A stretch of DNA of 10,759 bases from an uncultured Pelagibacteraceae bacterium. GTDB lineage: Bacteria > Pseudomonadota > Alphaproteobacteria > Pelagibacterales > Pelagibacteraceae. This document shows, one piece after another, positions 5,896-10,759 of the stretch. The notes under the pieces were generated by a model. The model did not search any database and had not been told where the DNA came from. It saw only the letters and a list, made by a program, of their open reading frames with translations. Numbering within the stretch: the first letter of the stretch is position 1; each line of letters opens with the position of its first letter. The stretch covers positions 1-10,759 of the forward strand of contig CACHBY010000019.1 of NCBI GenBank assembly GCA_902578175.1. The letters run 5' to 3'. The position numbers and the translations under genes were made by a program.

Positions 5896-5920
5896 TAACC
5901 CTAAGCCAAAGTTGGGGTTA
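5896..5920. repeat. Inverted repeat upstream of proteorhodopsin
   Basis: TAACCCTAA (5896-5904) and TTGGGGTTA (5912-5920) are 9-bp arms with one mismatch (a G-U pair in plus-strand RNA) around a 7-base centre. It is a G/C-richer island in a very AT-rich intergenic region between the divergent proteorhodopsin and prpE genes, placed where the -35 region of proteorhodopsin should be. It could be an operator or an activator site. Confidence 0.4.
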
Positions 5921-6051
5921 GATAGCAAATTAATTTAGATAAATGAAGACTTAATTGCGACTAATTCTCATTGATTTTACTTAATTTTTAAAATTAAATA
6001 CAATTTACAAGTTAAAAATCAAAAAAAATAAGGAAATCGAATCAAATTTTT

Positions 6052-7953
6052 ATGTCTTCTAAGTTTAATCGAATTTACGAAAATTCTATAAAAAATCCTG
6101 AAAAGTTTTGGCAAGATGCCAGTGAAGATATCTTTTGGTTTAAAAAGCCAACAAAAATTTTAAATAAATCCAAACCACCTTTCTATAAATGGTTTGAGGA
6201 TGGGGTCACAAACACCTGTTATAATGCTTTAGACATCCATATTGATCAAGGAAGAGGTAAAAAAACAGCTTTAATTTATGATAGCCCTATTACTGGTAAC
6301 AAAAGTAAGTTCACTTATGAACAATTAAGATCAAAAGTTTCTAAATTTGCTGGCGCACTGAAAGCTCAAGGGGCTAATAAAGGTGACCGAGTGATTATTT
6401 ACATGCCAATGATTCCTGAAGCAGTAGTTGCAATGCTTGCTTGTGCTAGAATTGGAGCAATTCACTCAGTAGTCTTTGGTGGTTTTGCCTCAAATGAGCT
6501 CGCAAGTAGAATAGATGACAGTAAAGCAAAATTATTAGTGACGGCTTCATGTGGTTTTGAGCCAGGGAGGACAGTTGAATACAAACCTCTTGTCGATGAA
6601 GCCACAAAAATAGCTAATCACAAAATTGAAAAGATGATTTTGTTCCAAAGACCTGGTTATGAAGTTAAATTAAATGCTCCAAATGAGGTAAGCTGGGAGG
6701 AAGTTGTCTCTAATGCTAAAGATGCTGACTGTGTTGAGATGAATTCAAATAAGTTTGCCTATATTTTATATACATCTGGTACGACCGGAACCCCCAAAGG
6801 TATAGTAAGAGACATTGGAGGTCACATTGTTGCTCTCAAATGGACTATGAAAAATATCTACAACATAGATACAGATGACATTTGGTGGTCTGCAAGTGAC
6901 ATTGGTTGGATTGTGGGACACTCTTACATTGTTTATGCCCCTTTGTTCAAAGGGTGTACAACAGTTTTGTTCGAAGGTAAGCCTGTAGGAACCCCAGATG
7001 CTGGGGCTTTCTGGAAAATTATTTCGGATTATAAAGTAAAATCACTTTTCACAGCTCCAACAGCTTTTAGAGCAATAAAGAAAGAAGATCCAAAAGGTAA
7101 ATTTTTCTCTAAATATGACTTGAGTAGTTTTGAGAGCTTATTTCTTGCTGGAGAAAGAGCTGATCCAGATACTATAAAGTGGGCTGAGAATTTACTTAAG
7201 GTTCCTGTAATAGATCATTGGTGGCAAACAGAGACTAGTTGGGCAATTAGCTCAAATTGTACTGGTATTGAAATGATGGAAACAAAATATGGTTCTGCTT
7301 GTAAAGCTGTTCCTGGGTACGATGTAAAAATCATCAAGCCTGACCAATCTTTAGCTAAACCAAATGAGATGGGAGATATAGTTGTGAAACTCCCGTTGCC
7401 CCCAGGTACATTTCCAACATTATGGAATGCAGACCAAAGATATAAAGAAAACTATATGTCTAATTATGAAGGGTATTATCAAACATATGATGCAGGTCAT
7501 ATCGATGATGATGGTTATATTTGGATAATGTCTAGAACTGATGACATTATAAATGTAGCAGGTCATAGATTGTCTACTGGAGCCATCGAAGAAGTTTTAT
7601 CAGAACATCAATCTGTTGCGGAATGTGCAGTACTTGGAATTGCAGATAAATTAAAAGGTCAATTACCTATTGGATTAGTAGTTTTAAAATCTGGTGTGGA
7701 TAAAGATAATGAAACTATTTCTAATGAATGTGTACAGATGGTAAGAGATAAAATAGGCCCAGTTGCTGCTTTTAAAGTTGTAATTGTTATTAAAAGATTA
7801 CCAAAAACAAGATCAGGAAAAATTTTAAGAGGCACAATAAGAAAAATTGCAGATAATGTCGAATATAAAGTGCCGCCTACAATTGATGATCCAGCAATTT
7901 TAACTGAGATTAAGGAAGATTTAATTAAACATAAAATTTTAAACAATGGTTAA
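6052..7953 (+). CDS. prpE: Propionyl-CoA synthetase (acyl-CoA synthetase, PrpE/ACSS3 type)
   Basis: An AMP-forming acyl-CoA synthetase of 633 residues: carboxylate + ATP + CoA to acyl-CoA via an acyl-adenylate, in the cytosol. The N-terminal acetyl-CoA-synthetase-type domain is followed by the P-loop-like motif YTSGTTGTPKG (240-250), SASDIGWIVGHSYIVY (280-295), the 'WWQTE' adenylate motif (about 391-395), and the hinge and C-terminal domain with PKTRSGK (584-590), whose K590 is the catalytic and acetylation-regulated lysine. It matches E. coli PrpE (628 residues) more than Acs: 'RDIGGH.VAL' after the P-loop, 'SDIGW' where Acs has 'ADVGW', and the shorter N-terminus. Propionate is thus the likeliest substrate, with acetate or other short acids possible. 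Divergent from proteorhodopsin across 212 bases; it overlaps the downstream SMR gene by 8 bases, so the two are co-transcribed. Confidence 0.88.
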   Translation: MSSKFNRIYENSIKNPEKFWQDASEDIFWFKKPTKILNKSKPPFYKWFEDGVTNTCYNALDIHIDQGRGKKTALIYDSPITGNKSKFTYEQLRSKVSKFAGALKAQGANKGDRVIIYMPMIPEAVVAMLACARIGAIHSVVFGGFASNELASRIDDSKAKLLVTASCGFEPGRTVEYKPLVDEATKIANHKIEKMILFQRPGYEVKLNAPNEVSWEEVVSNAKDADCVEMNSNKFAYILYTSGTTGTPKGIVRDIGGHIVALKWTMKNIYNIDTDDIWWSASDIGWIVGHSYIVYAPLFKGCTTVLFEGKPVGTPDAGAFWKIISDYKVKSLFTAPTAFRAIKKEDPKGKFFSKYDLSSFESLFLAGERADPDTIKWAENLLKVPVIDHWWQTETSWAISSNCTGIEMMETKYGSACKAVPGYDVKIIKPDQSLAKPNEMGDIVVKLPLPPGTFPTLWNADQRYKENYMSNYEGYYQTYDAGHIDDDGYIWIMSRTDDIINVAGHRLSTGAIEEVLSEHQSVAECAVLGIADKLKGQLPIGLVVLKSGVDKDNETISNECVQMVRDKIGPVAAFKVVIVIKRLPKTRSGKILRGTIRKIADNVEYKVPPTIDDPAILTEIKEDLIKHKILNNG

Positions 7954-8278
7954 AACATATTTATTTCTTGCAGGTGCGGTATTTTTTGAAGTTGCTGGTA
8001 CAATGTTATTACCAGTAACTCAAAATTTTACAAAACTAATCCCAACAGCTGCTCTTGCATTCTTTTATCTTTGTGCTTTCTATCTTTTAACTTTTGTAGC
8101 AGACAAGATTCCTATCGCTATTATGTATGCAACATGGAGTGGTCTTGGAATTTTTACAATTGCAATTCTTGGCTATATATTTTTTAAACAAACTTTGGCT
8201 TGGCAAGCAATAATGGGACTATTCTTAATAGTGATAGGTATAATTTTAGTAAATAGTTTTACTGGAAAGCTTAGTTAA
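7946..8278 (+). CDS. Small multidrug resistance (SMR, EmrE-like) membrane transporter
   Basis: A 110-residue inner-membrane protein with the four-helix SMR layout. It keeps the essential helix-1 glutamate (E15, equal to EmrE E14) and the 'YATWSGLG' signature with W64 (EmrE YAIWSGVG, W63), followed by helix 3 and a 'G-x-x-LI-x-x-GI-x-x-VN' helix 4. Members are proton-driven antiporters of cationic drugs, guanidinium or polyamines, working as dimers. The EmrE K22 position is P23 here, so the substrate is not necessarily EmrE's. It starts 8 bases inside the end of prpE and its own end overlaps the convergent dihydroorotase gene by 8 bases. Only one copy is visible, so a homodimer is expected. 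Physiological substrate unknown. Confidence 0.88.
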   Translation: MVKTYLFLAGAVFFEVAGTMLLPVTQNFTKLIPTAALAFFYLCAFYLLTFVADKIPIAIMYATWSGLGIFTIAILGYIFFKQTLAWQAIMGLFLIVIGIILVNSFTGKLS

Positions 8279-9578
8279 ACTCTAAAGGCGTACCATCAGG
8301 ATCACCTAAAATTTTTCCATCTTGCATTTTAATTTTTCCAGCAATAATTGTATGCGTAGGTGTTCCTTTAAATTTGAATCCATTAAATGGAGACCATTTA
8401 CATTTACTTTCAATATTTTCATTTTTAATTTCAATAGTTTTATTCATATCTACAATAGTAAAATCTGCATCATATCCTTCTTTAATAAATCCTTTGTTTT
8501 TTATCCCAAAAATTTTTACCGGATTTTCACAAACAAAGTTCATTAATTGATAAAGAGATAATTTTCCATCATTTATATGATTTAACATTACCGGCATCAA
8601 AGTTTGAACTCCTGGCATTCCTGAAGGTGTGTTTGGATACACCTTATCTTTGTTTTCTTTTAAATGAGGAGCGTGATCTGATCCAATAGTGTCATTAAAA
8701 TTGTTTCTCACCCCATACCATAATCTGTCATAATGAGATTTATCTCTTAATGGTGGGTTCATCTGAGCATAAGTTCCAAGCTTGTCATAGCAATCTGGTG
8801 CATAGAGAGTTAAATGCTGGGGGGTTATCTCAAATGTAATGTTTCCTTTGTGTTGAGATAAGAAATCTATTTCTTCTTTTGTTGTAATATGAAGTACATG
8901 AGCTTTTTTATTATGCTTTTCTGCAATTCGAACAATTCTTCTAGTAGATGCTATTGCACATTCTACACTTCTCCATACTGGATGGGTATGAACATCACCC
9001 TCTTTGATTAATTTCTTATTAACTTTTAAAATTGCTTCGTCTTCAGAATGAACTGCTACGACTTTTGAAGCATTTTGAAAAACCTTATCTATATCATTTT
9101 CTTCGGCCACTAATAAATTACCAGTTGATGATCCTGCGAAAAGCTTAATTCCACAACATCCTTCTAAACCTTCTAAGCTTGCTAGATCGTCTGCGTTATC
9201 CGCAGTAGCACCAAAGTAAAAAGCATAATTACAATACATTCTATTTTTAGCGAGATCTAATTTTCTTTGAAACTGTTTCATGTTTGAAGTTGGTGGATTA
9301 GTATTAGGCATTTCAAATACACTTGTAATACCACCTGCTATTGCAGCTCTACTTCCTGAATGAAGATCTTCAGTATCTGTTGATCCTGGTTCTCTAAAGT
9401 GTGTTTGGGTATCTATGCAACCAGGTAATACTGTATAGCCTTCAGCATTAATTGTCTCTTTTGATTCTTCTGATATATGTCCAATCTTTTGGATTTTTCC
9501 ATCTTTTATGGCAACGTCAACATTTTTTAACTCACCATCGATGTAACATTGTCCGTTTTTAATTATAAGATCTAACAT
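8271..9578 (-). CDS. Dihydroorotase-family cyclic amidohydrolase, alphaproteobacterial QxH subfamily
   Basis: A 435-residue amidohydrolase of the class I dihydroorotase group (dihydroorotate to/from carbamoyl-aspartate in pyrimidine synthesis). After a short beta-sandwich segment comes 'CIDTQTHFREPG' (54-65): H60 and R62 are present, but the first metal histidine of HxH is Q58 (codon CAA). Other expected residues: N92 in 'MPNTNP', K145 (carbamylated bridging lysine in GIKLF), H177 (AVHSEDE), H230 (VLHITT) and D301 in 'GSDHAPH'. I recall the same QxH variant in many alphaproteobacterial 'dihydroorotases', so it is a subfamily trait. Hydantoin- or allantoin-type substrates remain possible, and a second PyrC elsewhere would support that. 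It converges on the SMR gene with an 8-base overlap and diverges from ygfZ across 43 bases. No Shine-Dalgarno visible. Confidence 0.82.
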   Translation of the reverse strand: MLDLIIKNGQCYIDGELKNVDVAIKDGKIQKIGHISEESKETINAEGYTVLPGCIDTQTHFREPGSTDTEDLHSGSRAAIAGGITSVFEMPNTNPPTSNMKQFQRKLDLAKNRMYCNYAFYFGATADNADDLASLEGLEGCCGIKLFAGSSTGNLLVAEENDIDKVFQNASKVVAVHSEDEAILKVNKKLIKEGDVHTHPVWRSVECAIASTRRIVRIAEKHNKKAHVLHITTKEEIDFLSQHKGNITFEITPQHLTLYAPDCYDKLGTYAQMNPPLRDKSHYDRLWYGVRNNFNDTIGSDHAPHLKENKDKVYPNTPSGMPGVQTLMPVMLNHINDGKLSLYQLMNFVCENPVKIFGIKNKGFIKEGYDADFTIVDMNKTIEIKNENIESKCKWSPFNGFKFKGTPTHTIIAGKIKMQDGKILGDPDGTPLEFN

Positions 9579-9592
9579 TTTGAGAAATTGTT

Positions 9593-9619
9593 ATTATATT
9601 ACATCTTGTAATTAATCAA
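9593..9619 (-). promoter_or_regulatory. Candidate promoter of the dihydroorotase-family gene, back to back with ygfZ
   Basis: The minus strand has a perfect TATAAT (9593-9598) with TTGATT (9614-9619) 15 bases upstream, a spacer shorter than ideal. The plus strand reads TATATT over almost the same bases (9595-9600), a possible -10 for ygfZ. A 15-base dyad ATTACA-TCT-TGTAAT (9598-9612) sits in the middle of the 43-base divergent gap. Both transcripts must start in this small space. Confidence 0.42.
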
Positions 9620-9621
9620 TT

Positions 9622-10515
9622 ATGAATAATAAAAATGTTTACATTTTAGATGACAGAGCAATTCTCTATATTAATGGAGAAGATTCAAATGAGTTTCTTC
9701 AAAATCTTATAAGTAACGATATAAATAAAGTAAGTGACACAAATAGTTGCTTTAGTTCATTACTTACCCCCCAAGGCAAATTTTTGTATGAATTTATTAT
9801 TGCAAAACATAAGTCAGGTTATCTTTTAGATTGTGAAAAAAATCAATCAGAGGAGTTATTCAAACAATTATCTTTATATAAGTTAAGATCAAAAGTTGAG
9901 ATTCTCGATTTAAGTAATGAATTTGTTGTGGCAGCTTTTTCTCAAGAAAAATTTTTGACTTTTGATGATGCAAAGGATCAATCTGGATTTACTATTAAAT
10001 ATAGAGAAGACCCAATTTTTTTAGATCCAAGAAATAAACAATTAGGCGCTAGATTAATTATTAATTTAGAAAAACTTTATTTATCTTTGAAAAAACTAGA
10101 TCTTCATGATGCAAAGTTATCAGAATATTATTCGTTAAGTCATAATCTTGGCATCGTTCCAAAAGATTTAAATAAGTTGCAGAATAAATTATTTGGTATT
10201 GAATGTAATTTTGAAGAATTAAATGGAATTGATTTTAAAAAAGGCTGTTATGTAGGCCAAGAAAATACTGCACGAATTAAATTAAAAAATAAGCTTTCAA
10301 AAAGATTGCTTCCAATAAATGTAATTAATGGAAAATTACACGAAGGTGAAAGTATTTATAATAATCAAATCGAAATTGGTAAGGTTTTAATTGATAACGA
10401 TTATCCTTTTGCTCTTATCAAATATCTAGATAAAAATTTCGATGAAAAACTTAATTTTAAAACTAGAGAAGCTTCTATAAACATCAAAAAACCAGATTGG
10501 ATTAATAAATTTTAA
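9622..10515 (+). CDS. ygfZ: YgfZ/IBA57-type folate-binding Fe-S cluster maintenance protein
   Basis: A 297-residue protein of the GcvT-like fold that assists assembly or repair of 4Fe-4S enzymes such as MiaB, in the cytosol. The diagnostic motif K-G-C-Y-x-G-Q-E is intact at 207-214, with the functional cysteine C209. N-terminally 'GEDSNEFLQNLISNDI' (19-34) and 'SSLLTPQGKFLYEF' (45-58) are typical of the family, and the C-terminal barrel segment follows (about 228-275). Length is normal (E. coli 326). It lacks the other glycine-cleavage genes as neighbours, which fits YgfZ and not GcvT. Divergent from the dihydroorotase gene; its 3' end lies 6 bases from a tRNA-Leu remnant. Confidence 0.9.
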   Translation: MNNKNVYILDDRAILYINGEDSNEFLQNLISNDINKVSDTNSCFSSLLTPQGKFLYEFIIAKHKSGYLLDCEKNQSEELFKQLSLYKLRSKVEILDLSNEFVVAAFSQEKFLTFDDAKDQSGFTIKYREDPIFLDPRNKQLGARLIINLEKLYLSLKKLDLHDAKLSEYYSLSHNLGIVPKDLNKLQNKLFGIECNFEELNGIDFKKGCYVGQENTARIKLKNKLSKRLLPINVINGKLHEGESIYNNQIEIGKVLIDNDYPFALIKYLDKNFDEKLNFKTREASINIKKPDWINKF

Positions 10516-10521
10516 TAAATT

Positions 10522-10554
10522 TGGTGCGGTCGGAGAGACTCGAACTCTCATGAC
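10522..10554 (-). tRNA. tRNA-Leu 3' fragment (T-arm, acceptor strand, CCA); probable attachment-site remnant
   Basis: The minus strand carries a perfect 5-bp T-stem (549-545 with 537-533 of the 10,000s) with a TTCGAGT loop, then acceptor strand CGACCGC, discriminator A and encoded CCA (ending at 10522). The partner strand GCGGTCG, D-arm and anticodon arm are absent from the following 200 bases, so it is not a complete tRNA. CGACCGC-A-CCA matches alphaproteobacterial tRNA-Leu genes, which begin GCGGTCG. A lone 3' end with CCA is what a tyrosine-integrase element leaves at its distal border. By that geometry ygfZ is original chromosome and the element begins to the right. Confidence 0.72.
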
Positions 10555-10606
10555 AATAACCCTTTAATGGCTAATTTAAATATCTTAAAGAAAATACAAC
10601 CAGACT

Positions 10607-10627
10607 TGAGCGCAATCTGAGCACAAT
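10607..10627. repeat. Tandem 10-base repeat beside the tRNA fragment
   Basis: TGAGCGCAAT (10607-10616) and TGAGCACAAT (10618-10627) are direct copies with one mismatch and an 11-base period, one helix turn. They stand out from the surrounding AT-rich DNA and lie on the element side of the tRNA remnant, where integrase arm-type binding sites would be expected. The function is inference. Confidence 0.4.
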
Positions 10628-10636
10628 TAAATTTAT

Positions 10637-10759
10637 TTAGCATGGAAACCATCTTCCACAATAAGGTGGAAAGGTAGCTCCAAAACCTCCAATTAAAATC
10701 CAAAAAATTGTGAAACCTATAGCCCACACAGAAAGAATTGTTAAAACTTTAGGATCTTC
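10637..10759 (-). CDS. Small membrane protein, C-terminal part (runs off the window)
   Basis: An open minus-strand frame enters from the right edge and ends at TAA (10637-10639). The visible 40 residues contain one hydrophobic helix (about VLTILSVWAIGFTIFWILIGG), then a short tail rich in aromatic, Pro and Gly residues ending 'PYCGRWFPC' with two cysteines. No frame break is seen. I do not recognise the family; the composition (Trp, Pro, Cys) is less random than a chance AT-rich frame. If the tRNA remnant marks an island border, this is the first gene inside it. Confidence 0.5.
   Translation of the reverse strand, partial: EDPKVLTILSVWAIGFTIFWILIGGFGATFPPYCGRWFPC

Noticed and set aside
7659..7946. 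Minus-strand 95-codon frame opposite the end of prpE
   Set aside because: Antisense to the conserved C-terminal domain of PrpE including the catalytic lysine; no recognisable protein.
8322..8546. Plus-strand Phe/Asn/Ile-rich frame opposite the dihydroorotase gene
   Set aside because: Its composition is what the reverse complement of Lys/Asn/Glu-rich codons gives; shadow frame.
9373..9414. Dihydroorotase inactivated by loss of a metal histidine
   Set aside because: All other catalytic residues are intact, the frame is full length, and the same Q-x-H motif is recalled from other alphaproteobacterial members.
10522..10640. A complete tRNA-Leu gene on the minus strand
   Set aside because: No GCGGTCG acceptor partner, D-arm or anticodon stem can be found upstream of the T-arm; only the 3' part is present.
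1..10759. CRISPR array, insertion sequence or transposase
   Set aside because: No regularly spaced direct repeats, no terminal inverted repeats with target duplications and no transposase-like protein were seen in the window.

Overview
The window is very AT-rich, tightly packed and marine alphaproteobacterial in character. It most likely comes from a SAR11 (Pelagibacterales) genome. The evidence is a proteorhodopsin gene beside a 2Fe-2S ferredoxin/TrxR-like reductase pair, an alphaproteobacterial-type DksA without its zinc cysteines, a dihydroorotase of the alphaproteobacterial 'QxH' subfamily, and intergenic gaps of tens of bases or outright gene overlaps.

Layout. 1-449: the middle of a DUF1800-family gene, cut off abruptly. 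416-1129 (-): a family-39-type membrane glycosyltransferase that has also lost its C-terminal half. The two convergent remnants meet at one point near 437-450, which looks like a deletion or assembly junction. 1159-1936 (+): a near-consensus sigma70 promoter, dksA, and two tiny overlapping membrane-microprotein ORFs. 1942-4964 (-): desaturase, 2Fe-2S ferredoxin, ferredoxin-NADP reductase and a YfcG-like glutathione transferase; the last three genes abut or overlap. 5018-5041: a terminator hairpin. 5066-5839 (-): a blue-tuned proteorhodopsin with a strong Shine-Dalgarno site and two dyads upstream. 6052-8278 (+): propionyl-CoA synthetase overlapping an SMR-family transporter. 8271-9578 (-): dihydroorotase-family amidohydrolase. 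9622-10515 (+): YgfZ. 10522-10554 (-): a 3' fragment of a tRNA-Leu gene, then the 3' end of a small membrane-protein gene.

How the genes may work together. NADPH, TR-type FNR, ferredoxin and a three-histidine-box membrane desaturase/hydroxylase could form a self-contained oxygen-dependent electron chain, with a glutathione-dependent redox enzyme as a fourth partner. The proteorhodopsin next door is separated from it by a terminator, so it is probably a monocistronic, highly expressed unit. PrpE feeds propionate into central metabolism. YgfZ supports Fe-S enzymes. The tRNA-Leu 3' fragment beside ygfZ has the form expected at the edge of an integrated element, which would lie to the right of the window.

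Most worth a second look: the double-truncation junction, the dksA-coupled microproteins, the desaturase/ferredoxin/reductase/GST module, the Q-type proteorhodopsin with its unusual regulatory region, and the tRNA-Leu remnant.
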